From an uncultured Candidatus Melainabacteria bacterium (GTDB lineage: Bacteria > Cyanobacteriota > Vampirovibrionia > Gastranaerophilales > Gastranaerophilaceae), in contig CAKVLI010000001.1 in the NCBI GenBank assembly GCA_934757155.1, forward strand, positions 62,001-126,000: DNA of 64,000 bases, in the 5' to 3' direction. Position 1 is the first letter of the stretch. The number at the start of each line of letters is the position of its first letter. Shown here piece after piece: positions 26,641-35,151 of the stretch. The position numbers and the translations under genes were made by a program. Below the pieces are notes generated by a model. That model was not told where the DNA came from, did not search any database, and worked only from the letters and a program-made list of their open reading frames with translations.

Positions 26641-28593
26641 ATGACGATTAGAAAACTTACTGTGGCAGCTGCAATTGCCGTTGGTATAGCAACGTGTTCA
26701 TTCAGTACGGTAATGGCAGCTTGTCCGTGTGATCAGCGCCCTGTTGTTACTCAGGGAGCATGTCCATGTGAAAAGGAAATTCCGGAAGTAACAGGTGCGG
26801 CTTGCCCATGTGACCCGCAACCGGAACCTTGCGGCTGTGATGTCGCGCCAAAATGTGAACCGGATCCGGTTCCTTCATGTGCTCTTTGCCCTGGAGTAAA
26901 AGAACTCAGCAGAGAAAACATGAAACAAGTTTATGCGTATCCGAACGGGATTTACGGATACAACAACTATGTCGGTACTAAATCTGATTCTGTTTACTCA
27001 GCAGAAGGCTTCAGTATCAACAGAGATAACTCAAAATTGAGTGCAGGTACAATGGGTACAACAGTAGCATCAGAAGGTTCTGTAACCGGTGCAGCTTCTA
27101 ACATTCCATGCCTGAACGAAATGAGTAACCATAACGGAATCCCGATTATCAGAGATGAATCAAAAATGGACGGCAACGGTTGTCCAATCCAAATGGGAAC
27201 TGCAAACTCAATGCAAGCAATCAAAAAAACACTAGTCCCTTTTGATTTATCACCGTTCAGCGATTTAACGACAGGTGCTGCTGCAAACTTGCAAATGTTC
27301 CCTGATGTGCCAAACGGTTACTGGGCTTCTTGCGAAATCGACAAACTCGCAACCAACGATGTTGTTGTCGGTTATCCTGACAGAATGTTCAAACCTTCAA
27401 GAAACATCTCTCGTGCAGAGTTCGCAACTATGTTAGTTAAAGGCTTTGACAAAGATATGTACTCTTGCAACCCTGAAAAAATCTTCTCAGACGTACCTAC
27501 AAACCATTGGGCTAATTCAGCAATCACAGTGGCGGTTCATCAGGACATGTTAAAAGGTTATCCGAACGGAACATTTATGCCTAACCATAACGTAACAAGA
27601 GCAGAAGCCTTATGCGCGTTAGCTAAAGGTGTAAAATGTCCTGAAATCGATAAGTGCAAGGCTCAGGAAATCTTATCCCAGTACACTGACGGTAACACAG
27701 TTCCTGAATGGGCGCAAATTCCTATCGCTACAGCGTTGGAAAAAGGTGCGCTTGATAACTCACCTAACCCTAAAACAATTGCACCGTTCAAGGATGCAAC
27801 AAGAGCTGATATCGCAGCCATGTTACAGAATATTCGTGTAAGTGCAGGTATCGACAAGAACCCTGTAACTGCAAATAATGACTGCCCAATCTGTCCGGTT
27901 GACAAAAAAGCGTTCATTGAAAACGAAGAAATGGTTAAAATTCCTACATTGCAGTTAGAATTCAAAGACCAAGTAACCGCAAAATCTTCACACGTTGGTC
28001 AAAGATTTGCTGCTAAAACATTGGAAGACGTTACAATCAACGGACACCTTTACCCATGCGGTTCAAATGTTTACGGTAAAGTTGTTGAAGTCGTAAGACC
28101 TTCCGGTTGTCAAAAGGGTGCTCTGAAACTCGCATTCACAGAAATCGAAAACTGCGGATGCAAGGCAACTCTTCCTAGACAAATCCTTACCGCACAAATC
28201 GACAAATCCAATACTCCGAACATCGTATCAAGAATCGTGACCGCACCTCTTACTTGGGGTGGTTCAATCCTCGGTATCGTAGGTAGAACAACCGGCGGTA
28301 TGTTGACTTCACTCGGTAACGCTTGTGAAGACGTAGCATCCGGTACAGGTATTGCTCTCGGCGAAGTATTCCAAGGTCAATTTGCCGCAGCAGGCAGAAG
28401 TACGATGGACGTAGTCAAGGATACTGTTAAAGCTCCTATTGACTTAACAAGAACAGCTTTATCAGGCACTATGGGCTTATTCCAAACCACAGGCGACGAA
28501 GTTGCTTACTTAGTTGATGCTAAAGGTTACAAAATCTCAGCTATCAACCCGAAAGAACACGTAACTATCGCTTTCGGATGCAGCGGCGAGTAA
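26641..28593 (+). CDS. Secreted SLH-domain protein with Cys-Pro-Cys repeats
   Basis: A 650-aa protein starting at the ATG behind AAAGGAGG; the frame upstream lacks a ribosome site. After the signal peptide (cleavage near A26-A27) come repeated Cys-Pro-Cys motifs: Cys28/30, 41/43 and 55/57, then Cys64/66, 72, 80 and 83. Three SLH domains follow at about residues 216-405 (NGYWASCEIDKLA...GYPDRMFKPSRNISRAEF; HWANSAITVAV...GYPNGTFMPNHNVTRAEA; then a diverged one). A linker with CPICPVDK leads to a beta domain (NGHLYPCGSNVYGKVVEVV) and a Gly/Ala-rich C-terminal region. The Cys-rich head may bind metal or be disulfide-linked in the envelope; this is inferred. Confidence 0.88.
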   Translation: MTIRKLTVAAAIAVGIATCSFSTVMAACPCDQRPVVTQGACPCEKEIPEVTGAACPCDPQPEPCGCDVAPKCEPDPVPSCALCPGVKELSRENMKQVYAYPNGIYGYNNYVGTKSDSVYSAEGFSINRDNSKLSAGTMGTTVASEGSVTGAASNIPCLNEMSNHNGIPIIRDESKMDGNGCPIQMGTANSMQAIKKTLVPFDLSPFSDLTTGAAANLQMFPDVPNGYWASCEIDKLATNDVVVGYPDRMFKPSRNISRAEFATMLVKGFDKDMYSCNPEKIFSDVPTNHWANSAITVAVHQDMLKGYPNGTFMPNHNVTRAEALCALAKGVKCPEIDKCKAQEILSQYTDGNTVPEWAQIPIATALEKGALDNSPNPKTIAPFKDATRADIAAMLQNIRVSAGIDKNPVTANNDCPICPVDKKAFIENEEMVKIPTLQLEFKDQVTAKSSHVGQRFAAKTLEDVTINGHLYPCGSNVYGKVVEVVRPSGCQKGALKLAFTEIENCGCKATLPRQILTAQIDKSNTPNIVSRIVTAPLTWGGSILGIVGRTTGGMLTSLGNACEDVASGTGIALGEVFQGQFAAAGRSTMDVVKDTVKAPIDLTRTALSGTMGLFQTTGDEVAYLVDAKGYKISAINPKEHVTIAFGCSGE

Positions 28594-28631
28594 TGCGTTA
28601 ACAAAACGTTTTTTTAATCGTTCGCTCATAC

Positions 28632-28669
28632 TAAAAAAGCCCCGGCAGTAGTTTTTGCGGGGCTTTTTT
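28632..28669. terminator. Bidirectional terminator
   Basis: AAAAAAGCCCC and GGGGCTTTTTT arms with a GGCAGTAGTTTTTGC loop, between the SLH gene and the convergent ftsY. Confidence 0.9.
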
Positions 28670-28672
28670 GTT

Positions 28673-29575
28673 TTAATCAAATAAAGCGTTAATAAATTCT
28701 TTTGAGTCAAAGGTCTTCAAATCTTCCATTTTCTCACCGACTCCGACAAGCTTAACCGGCAAACCCAGGTCTTTTGCAATTGCAAGAACAATTCCGCCTT
28801 TTGCTGAACCATCCAGTTTCGTAAGCGCAACCGCCGTAAGATTTACACATTCTTTAAACACTTTTGCCTGAACAAGTCCGTTTTGACCTGTATTAGCATC
28901 TATCACAAGAATACTTTCACGTAAATTCTCAGGCGCGTTTTTATCAATTACAGTCTTAATCTTAGACAACTCTTCCATTAAATTAAATTTGTTCTGCAAT
29001 CTTCCCGCAGTATCTACAAGAATCACATCATAACCTTCGTTTTTAGCCTTCTGAATAGCCTCGTAAACAACAGATGCAGGATCAGCTTTATCTCTTCTTA
29101 CGATATCCGCGCCTGAACGCTTTGACCAAATATCAGCCTGCTCTTCTGCAGCAGCTCTAAAAGTATCGCCTGCCGCGATTAAAACTCTTTTACCCTGCGA
29201 TTTAAACATATAAGCCATTTTCCCGATAAGAGTCGTTTTACCCGCACCGTTTACGCCGGCAATGAAGTATATGTTTAATTCACCATCTTTATAATTGAGT
29301 TTGTCAGAACCCGCTTCATCAAGAGTTTTCAAAAATTCGCTCTGCAAATACTGTTTAACCTCAGACGGTTTAACTTTGGTTTGCTTTCTTAGTTTATCAG
29401 TCAACTCAGAAGCATAATTAACACCTAAATCCGCACTGATGAGCAAGTCTTCCATATCATCCAAAACAAAATCCGAAAACTCTGCCTCTTCCGAAACAGC
29501 ATTAACAACGTTTCCAACAAGCGATTGTGCCGTTTTGGAAACCGTGGATTTAAGTTTGTCAAAAAGGTTAAACAT
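28673..29575 (-). CDS. ftsY: Signal recognition particle receptor FtsY
   Basis: A 300-aa SRP-receptor GTPase that docks SRP-bound ribosomes at the membrane. The N domain (residues 1-90) and G domain with GVNGAGKTTLIGKMA near 109, DTFRAAAEEQ, DTAGRLQNK near 192, TKLDGSAKGG near 256 and VGVGEKMEDL are complete. The acidic A domain found in some bacteria is lacking. It is 17 bp downstream of nusB on the same strand. Confidence 0.96.
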   Translation of the reverse strand: MFNLFDKLKSTVSKTAQSLVGNVVNAVSEEAEFSDFVLDDMEDLLISADLGVNYASELTDKLRKQTKVKPSEVKQYLQSEFLKTLDEAGSDKLNYKDGELNIYFIAGVNGAGKTTLIGKMAYMFKSQGKRVLIAAGDTFRAAAEEQADIWSKRSGADIVRRDKADPASVVYEAIQKAKNEGYDVILVDTAGRLQNKFNLMEELSKIKTVIDKNAPENLRESILVIDANTGQNGLVQAKVFKECVNLTAVALTKLDGSAKGGIVLAIAKDLGLPVKLVGVGEKMEDLKTFDSKEFINALFD

Positions 29576-29592
29576 AGCTAAAGATTACTCCG

Positions 29593-30255
29593 TTAGCCTT
29601 TCAAGCCGTTTTCAACAATAACCTTTGCCAAAATACCGTTCACGAAAGATGAAGAATCGTCTGTTGAATATTTTTTTGCCAACTCAACAGCTTCATCAAC
29701 AACCACCTTAACCGGAGCACCTTTTGTATACAAAAGCTCTGTAATCGCGATTCTCAAGATATCCTTGTCGATTTTTACAAGTCTTGAAATATCCCAGCCG
29801 TTTGCATATTTTTGAATTTCGTTATCAACATCTTTGTGATGTTTTTTGAAGTTTTCCGCAATTTCCACAGTATAATTCTTCACATCACTTTGGTTTTCCA
29901 AAGTAGCAAACTCCGCAATTTCAAGAGCTAGAATAGCTTTTTCTGCCACATCAAGCATTGTATCAACTTTCGCAACCATTTCATCCGTCATAGGAATTTG
30001 AACCGGTTGGTTTTTAGCCCCCATAGGACGAGAAAGATTTGATTCGTGTTCCGCTTCATAATCAATCAACGCTTCTTTAATATCAATCAAAGAGCCAACT
30101 GTAAGCTTCAATTCTTCAGAAGCATCACCCGAAAGAATTCTTACGGATTTCAGCATTATATTTTCAAAATCATCTTTTGAATAATGAGTTATTTCTTTTT
30201 CAAACTGGGAAAAAAGTATAAGAGCTAATTCCCTTGCTGCGTGTCTTGCCTGCAT
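29593..30255 (-). CDS. nusB: Transcription antitermination protein NusB
   Basis: A 220-aa NusB, longer than the 140-aa E. coli protein. The N-terminal helix has the Arg-rich ARHAARELALILFSQF motif that binds boxA RNA, and the C-terminal part (ISRLVKIDKDILRIAITELLY; PVKVVVDEAVELAKKYSTDDSSSFVNGIL) is typical. Between them lies an insertion of about 80 residues, as in the longer cyanobacterial NusB forms. It acts in rRNA transcription with NusE. It precedes ftsY in an operon. Confidence 0.94.
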   Translation of the reverse strand: MQARHAARELALILFSQFEKEITHYSKDDFENIMLKSVRILSGDASEELKLTVGSLIDIKEALIDYEAEHESNLSRPMGAKNQPVQIPMTDEMVAKVDTMLDVAEKAILALEIAEFATLENQSDVKNYTVEIAENFKKHHKDVDNEIQKYANGWDISRLVKIDKDILRIAITELLYTKGAPVKVVVDEAVELAKKYSTDDSSSFVNGILAKVIVENGLKG

Positions 30256-30316
30256 ATATATTCTCCTGTATTTAATAACTAAATATAGGATAATGTTAGC
30301 ACGAAATAACTAAATT

Positions 30317-31030
30317 TTATACAGATTTTTTAGCCTTTGCTTTAATTTCGTTCATAATCTGGCTTGCAGAGCCAACTTTATCACCTAAGTTATTACCTGC
30401 TTCAACAAGGTTTTCACCGACTTCTCTTATGCCGGATTTATCCCAACCACCAAATATTTTTCTCCAGAAGGATTTTCTTTTGTTCTGAGTATTTGCTAAA
30501 GGTTCACCTTTTTCAACCGCAGTAGATGCATAATCTTCTGCTGATTTGAGATATGAAGTGCAGCTATTTGATTTTTCAACCAAACCTTTCAATGCGCTAT
30601 TTTTAGACTCAATTTGAGAATTTGCACTTGAAGTCAATGTAGAAATTTCTCCGGTCTTAGACTCAAGTTCTTTCTCCTCTTCTTCTGTAATTGTGCCGTC
30701 TTCTTTCTTTGCTAACAATTCATTGATTTCTTTTTCAAGTTGAGCAACTTGATTATCCATATCTTCTTGAAGTCCGATAATGTCACCTAATTCAACTTCA
30801 ATTTCGCCAAAATAATCATTTTGATCTTGTATTATATTATCAACCTCTGTTGACATAGAATTACAAGCATTTGTCAATACTTTTGCAGCTAGTGTACTAC
30901 CAAATATAGTTTTGTATTTATCAAATAATTCACTTGCTTTCTGGGTCTGACCCTGATTTTGGTTTTGATTTTGATTTACTCTGTTAGCGAGTGAACTATT
31001 CGCAATTCCTGTTCGTTGTACATTACTCAT
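30317..31030 (-). CDS. Unknown coiled-coil protein
   Basis: A 237-aa soluble protein I do not recognise. It has a Gln/Asn-rich N-terminal stretch (VNQNQNQNQGQTQ), then a long helical region with coiled-coil heptads at about residues 85-165, and a C-terminal part with RKSFWRKIFGGWDKSG followed by an amphipathic tail. There is no signal peptide. The layout recalls secreted translocator or phasin-like proteins, but no motif supports any of these. It lies divergently from deoB. Confidence 0.55.
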   Translation of the reverse strand: MSNVQRTGIANSSLANRVNQNQNQNQGQTQKASELFDKYKTIFGSTLAAKVLTNACNSMSTEVDNIIQDQNDYFGEIEVELGDIIGLQEDMDNQVAQLEKEINELLAKKEDGTITEEEEKELESKTGEISTLTSSANSQIESKNSALKGLVEKSNSCTSYLKSAEDYASTAVEKGEPLANTQNKRKSFWRKIFGGWDKSGIREVGENLVEAGNNLGDKVGSASQIMNEIKAKAKKSV

Positions 31031-31139
31031 CTTAATATTTCCATCTTAATCTTATGCTATAATAATAAAGTATTTTAGATATCTCTAATTTCAAGATTTT
31101 AAAAGTTTGTTACATTCTTAACATTTGAACGAGGTAATT

Positions 31140-32321
31140 ATGAAGAAACGTGCAATTATAGTTGTTATTGACTCAATGGGAATCGGCGCTATGCCTGATT
31201 GCAGAGAGTTTGGAGATACAGAAAAGTGCAACACTTTAAAAAATGTTTGTGCATTTAACCATGGACTTCATTTGCCTAACCTTGAAAAATTGGGCATTGG
31301 AAATATTCAAGATTTTGAAGGCATAAAAAAAATTTCAAATCCAATCGGTCAATACGGAACTTTGCGCGAAAAATCAAAAGGTAAAGACACCACAACCGGA
31401 CACTGGGAAATCGCAGGTTTAATAAGCGAAAAACCGTTCTCAACTTTCCCGAACGGATTTCCGAAAGAACTTATTGATAAATTTATTGAAGAAACAAAAT
31501 GCGGCGGCATTCTTGCAAACATTCCGGCAAGCGGAACTGCCATTATTGAACAATTGAATGACGAACATCACAAAACAAAATATCCGATTGTTTATACCTC
31601 AGCAGACAGCGTTTTTCAAATCGCAGTGGACACAGATCTCATTCCGTTAGAAACTCTTTATGACTGGTGCATAATTGCTCGCAGACTTCTTGATGAAGGA
31701 AACTACAACACTGCTCGCGTAATTGCCCGTCCGTACAAAATTATAGACGGCAAACCTACCAGAATTTCTAAAGACAGAAGGGATTATTCAATGGCTCCGC
31801 CTGCAGATACCGTTCTGGACAAAGTCAAAAACTCCGGTGCAGCCGTAATCGGCATCGGAAAGATTGAAGATATTTTCTCAAAAGCGGGAATAACCCACGC
31901 AATCCATACCGGCTCAAACAAAGAAGGTTTGGAATTGACAGTTCAAGCTCTCGCGAACAAACTTCCGCTTGAAAAAATCAAATATCCTGAAGCTAATATC
32001 ACGGATAATTCAAAAGAAATTATCTTCACGAACCTCGTAGACACCGATATGTTATTCGGACACAGAAATAATGCCGAAGGTTACGGAAAAGCGATTGAAG
32101 AAATCGACAAATACTTAGACCAAATTCTTCCGTTAATCGGAAAAAACGACTTGTTAATCATAACAGCAGACCACGGCTGCGACCCGACGGTTGAAGGTAC
32201 AGACCACACAAGGGAACAAGTTCCTGTTTTATACTACTCAAAGGGCATTGAACCAAAAGATTTGGGTATAACACTAGGCTTTGATTCTATTGCCGAAAGG
32301 GTTTCTGACTGGCTGTTTTAA
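31140..32321 (+). CDS. deoB: Phosphopentomutase
   Basis: A 393-aa alkaline-phosphatase-superfamily enzyme that interconverts ribose-1-P or deoxyribose-1-P and the 5-phosphates in nucleoside salvage. Metal ligands and the catalytic Thr are visible: VVIDSMGIGAMPD near residue 6, GKDTTTGHWE near 85, TNLVDTDMLFGHRN near 300 and ITADHGCDPT near 340. The ATG at 31140 follows GAGG; a TTG five codons upstream is less likely. Confidence 0.95.
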   Translation: MKKRAIIVVIDSMGIGAMPDCREFGDTEKCNTLKNVCAFNHGLHLPNLEKLGIGNIQDFEGIKKISNPIGQYGTLREKSKGKDTTTGHWEIAGLISEKPFSTFPNGFPKELIDKFIEETKCGGILANIPASGTAIIEQLNDEHHKTKYPIVYTSADSVFQIAVDTDLIPLETLYDWCIIARRLLDEGNYNTARVIARPYKIIDGKPTRISKDRRDYSMAPPADTVLDKVKNSGAAVIGIGKIEDIFSKAGITHAIHTGSNKEGLELTVQALANKLPLEKIKYPEANITDNSKEIIFTNLVDTDMLFGHRNNAEGYGKAIEEIDKYLDQILPLIGKNDLLIITADHGCDPTVEGTDHTREQVPVLYYSKGIEPKDLGITLGFDSIAERVSDWLF

Positions 32322-32392
32322 TTTAACAATTTCGTTGTATAATGTAATTACCCGCTAAACAGCGGTTTAGAATATAATAAAGGAGAATTAAA

Positions 32393-32569
32393 ATGAACGT
32401 AACTATTAATGATTCTTGTATCGGATGTGGCGCTTGCGAATCAATTTGCGAAGCTGTTTTCCATGTTGAAGATAGAGCTTGCGTAAAAGAAAGCGAAGTT
32501 GCAAGCAACGAAGCTTGTGTTAAAGAAGCTGCTGACGCTTGCCCAGTAGGCGCTATCGAAGTTGCATAA
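32393..32569 (+). CDS. Small single-cluster ferredoxin
   Basis: 58 codons, starting after AAAGGAG. The motif CIGCGACESIC near residue 9 with a distant CPVGAI at the end binds one 4Fe-4S cluster; a second pair of Cys lies between (ACVKESEV, EACVKEA). It resembles the small clostridial and Thermotoga-type ferredoxins with one cluster, an electron carrier for anaerobic metabolism. It has its own probable promoter (TATAAT at 32338) and terminator, so it is monocistronic. Confidence 0.92.
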   Translation: MNVTINDSCIGCGACESICEAVFHVEDRACVKESEVASNEACVKEAADACPVGAIEVA

Positions 32570-32585
32570 AATTAATTAGATAAAC

Positions 32586-32625
32586 AAAAGAGGCGGTCGG
32601 AATTTCATTCCGACCGCCTCTTTTG
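32586..32625 (+). terminator. Terminator after ferredoxin gene
   Basis: An 18-bp perfect stem: AAAAGAGGCGGTCGGAAT with its inverted copy around a TTC loop and a T-run. Confidence 0.93.
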
Positions 32626-32673
32626 TTGGAGCAACAGAATATTTTTATTGTATAATCATGTGGGGGATATATT

Positions 32674-33327
32674 ATGTACACACTGGTTTATTCAATCGAT
32701 AAAAATCCGAATCCGGAAACTTTATACATCAATCTTACAAATGCTTGCACAAACGACTGTGTGTTTTGCTTGCGTTCGCAAAAAGATGACGTCTGCGGTG
32801 CCGAAATGTGGCACGATGACAAATATACACTTGATGATATTATTAAACAATTTGAAGAATATACAACAAAAAAAGCAACTTTGTGTTCCGACCAAAGGGT
32901 TAAAAACGTAGTTTTTTGCGGGTATGGCGAACCTTTCTTAAAAAAAGATATGATGAAATCTTTCGCTCAATATTTGAGAAAAAATCATCCTGATATAAAA
33001 ATCCGTGTCAACACTAACGGACACGCCAACGCGATTTATAAATACAATGTGGCAGAAGAGTTCAAAAACCTTCTTGACGAGGCTTCCGTAAGTTTGAATT
33101 CTGATAACGCAGAGCAATACAACGAAATCTGCAAACCTAAAATCGAAAACGCTTACGAAGAGGTTAAAAAGTTTATCCAAGCTTGCGTTGCTGCCGGAAT
33201 AAAAGTTTCAGCAAGTATCGTAACCGGCTTTGATGAAAGAAAAATCAATGTCGTAAATTGCGAGAAAATTGCACACTCTCTCGGCGCAAATTTCAGAAAT
33301 CGTGAATTTATAACAAACGGGTACTAG
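32674..33327 (+). CDS. Radical SAM protein, TatD-linked type
   Basis: A 217-aa small radical SAM protein. The cluster Cys residues are 25, 29 and 32 in LTNACTNDCVFCLR, followed by VVFCGYGEPFLKKD and RVNTNGHAN. It matches the compact TatD-associated radical SAM family (TIGR04038) in size and motif; the substrate is not known. Here no tatD is adjacent; instead the Maf gene follows after 3 bp. GGGGGATAT precedes the start, with TATAAT at 32651. Confidence 0.8.
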   Translation: MYTLVYSIDKNPNPETLYINLTNACTNDCVFCLRSQKDDVCGAEMWHDDKYTLDDIIKQFEEYTTKKATLCSDQRVKNVVFCGYGEPFLKKDMMKSFAQYLRKNHPDIKIRVNTNGHANAIYKYNVAEEFKNLLDEASVSLNSDNAEQYNEICKPKIENAYEEVKKFIQACVAAGIKVSASIVTGFDERKINVVNCEKIAHSLGANFRNREFITNGY

Positions 33328-33330
33328 ATT

Positions 33331-33906
33331 ATGGTCAAACTTATTCTTGCATCAAATTCACCGCGCAGAAAAAAAATCCTCACCGATTTGGGTTTAGATT
33401 TTGAAGTAATTCCGTCCAACTATGACGAAAAACTCTCAACAGACACTTTTTCTTACGAAATCATTGAAGAACTTGCTACCAAAAAGGCTCTTGATGTAGT
33501 CAGAAGAGTCGGTAAAGACGAGCTTGTAATCGGTGCTGACACAGTCGTAATCCTGCATAACAAGATTTTAGGCAAACCCCACTCGAAAGAAGAAGCGTTC
33601 AAGATGCTCCGTGAGCTTTCCGGAAACACGCACTCAGTAGTAACTGCCATCTGCGGGATTAACACCAAAACGAACCGTGCAGCACTCTTGTCCACCACAA
33701 GTTATGTGCGATTTAAAGAACTTACAGACGAGATGATTCACTACTACATCGACAACTTCAATCCGCTCGACAAAGCCGGAAGTTACGGAATACAAGAACT
33801 TCCTCCAAACTTTTTAGACAAGTACGAAGGAAGTTTTGAAAATATTATCGGACTTTCGCCGGAATCCGTTACTGCTGTTCTTGAGCAATTGGAGTATCAT
33901 CACTAG
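33331..33906 (+). CDS. maf: Maf-family nucleoside triphosphate pyrophosphatase
   Basis: A 191-aa house-cleaning pyrophosphatase that hydrolyses dTTP/UTP or modified nucleotides. The conserved start ILASNSPRRKKIL, the GADTVV motif near residue 68 with catalytic Asp, HSVVTAI and DKAGSYGIQ are all present. Its last 38 bases overlap the 3' end of the convergent rpsA, which is unusually long for convergent genes of two conserved families. Confidence 0.95.
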   Translation: MVKLILASNSPRRKKILTDLGLDFEVIPSNYDEKLSTDTFSYEIIEELATKKALDVVRRVGKDELVIGADTVVILHNKILGKPHSKEEAFKMLRELSGNTHSVVTAICGINTKTNRAALLSTTSYVRFKELTDEMIHYYIDNFNPLDKAGSYGIQELPPNFLDKYEGSFENIIGLSPESVTAVLEQLEYHH

Positions 33907-34948
33907 GCAAACCCAGAGAAATACGTTTATCCTTAGGATTAAACTTGATAATCTTTGTATTAACCTTATCTCCGGCTTTCAAAATATTGCCGGTTTGGTT
34001 TTGATACTCAGCAAGAGCTGATTGAGGAAGAAGAGCTTCAACCCCCGGAAGAACCTCTATAAAAGCGCCAAAGCCTTTAATTCTGGTAACCATACCTTCC
34101 TTAATATCGCCCTCTTTTAACTCACTCTCAGCTTGCAACCACGGATCAGGCTCAGTATTTTTAAGACTCAAACTGATTCTTTGTTTGTCATAATCAACAT
34201 CAATAATTTCAACATTGATTTCTTGACCAACTTTCAACAAATCGGTCGGATGCTCAACCCATTTCCAAGAAATCTGTGAAAGCGGTAACAAACAATCTAC
34301 GCCACCGATGTTTACAAAAGCACCGAAATCAGTGATTCTCACAACTTCGCCTTTAACAATTTGTCCAACTTCAACCTGTGCAAATACATTCTTTCTGTTC
34401 TCTGCAAGGTTTGTTTCATAAACCTTTCTGTTAGACAAAATCAAATTGTTTTGAGATTTGTCCGAAGTTAAAATCTTAACATCAATCTTATCGCCAGGGT
34501 TGCAAATAGTTTCTCTCGCGCAAAGCTGACCTTGCGGAATAAAGCCTTGAACACCGGAAACATCAACTATCAAACCACCCTTAACAGACTGAGTGATTAC
34601 AACAGAAATAGTTTCATCTGCTTCCTTAACTTTTTCTAATTCAGCCCAAGTGTGAGCAAGATGAACTTTTTTGTATGAAAGAGTAAATTTACCGTTTTCA
34701 TCACAATCTTGAGTAATTAAAAATTCATACTCGCCACCTTTTTCCAATACGTCTTCCACCTTCGCTTTTCTGTCGGAAGACACTTCATAACAGGGCACAA
34801 ATGCTGTACATTTTGAACCAATGTCTACAATCGCACCATCTGATTCATACGCACACACAACACCCTTTACAATATCGCCTCTTTTGAATTTGTAATCATA
34901 CTTCTCCAAAAGAGCTGCATAATCATCATCAGAACACTTTTTGACCAT
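33869..34948 (-). CDS. rpsA: 30S ribosomal protein S1
   Basis: A 359-aa S1 protein with four S1 repeats at about residues 22-92, 107-175, 192-262 and 278-350; repeats 3 and 4 have the classical DFGAFVNIGG and GFGAFIEVLPG loops. It is shorter than the six-repeat E. coli S1, as in cyanobacteria and Firmicutes. It helps load mRNA onto the 30S subunit. A good promoter lies upstream. The C-terminal tail (DDTPIAQEQQ) overlaps maf. Confidence 0.93.
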   Translation of the reverse strand: MVKKCSDDDYAALLEKYDYKFKRGDIVKGVVCAYESDGAIVDIGSKCTAFVPCYEVSSDRKAKVEDVLEKGGEYEFLITQDCDENGKFTLSYKKVHLAHTWAELEKVKEADETISVVITQSVKGGLIVDVSGVQGFIPQGQLCARETICNPGDKIDVKILTSDKSQNNLILSNRKVYETNLAENRKNVFAQVEVGQIVKGEVVRITDFGAFVNIGGVDCLLPLSQISWKWVEHPTDLLKVGQEINVEIIDVDYDKQRISLSLKNTEPDPWLQAESELKEGDIKEGMVTRIKGFGAFIEVLPGVEALLPQSALAEYQNQTGNILKAGDKVNTKIIKFNPKDKRISLGLPSDDTPIAQEQQ

Positions 34949-34982
34949 TTAGTATTCTCCTATTCCAAATAAACACGGGAGT

Positions 34983-35011
34983 ATTATACCATATTTACCG
35001 CAATTCGGCAA
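34983..35011 (-). promoter_or_regulatory. Sigma-70 promoter of rpsA
   Basis: On the minus strand TTGCCG (35006-35011), 17-bp spacer, TATAAT (34983-34988), 35 bp before the rpsA start. Confidence 0.7.
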
Positions 35012-35017
35012 TAGGCA

Positions 35018-35062
35018 CGCACTTTTTAATCAATTTCTTCGATAAAGAATTTGATTAAAAAG
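35018..35062 (-). terminator. Hairpin between truB and rpsA
   Basis: CTTTTTAATCAA and TTGATTAAAAAG arms with a 17-nt central part form a long AT-rich hairpin between truB and the rpsA promoter. It may end the rbfA-truB transcript. Confidence 0.5.
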
Positions 35063-35110
35063 ATTTTTATACTAAGAAACGCTCGCGATGCGTTACCTTG
35101 GTTATATTTA

Positions 35111-35147
35111 AGTAGTAGGGTGGGAAAAACGAAGCGGTTCCCACCGC
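35111..35147. repeat. REP-like palindrome, copy 1
   Basis: AGTAGTAGGGTGGGAA...TTCCCACCGC. The same palindrome, with changes only in the loop, occurs inverted at 46896-46931. Confidence 0.6.
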
Positions 35148-35151
35148 AAAT

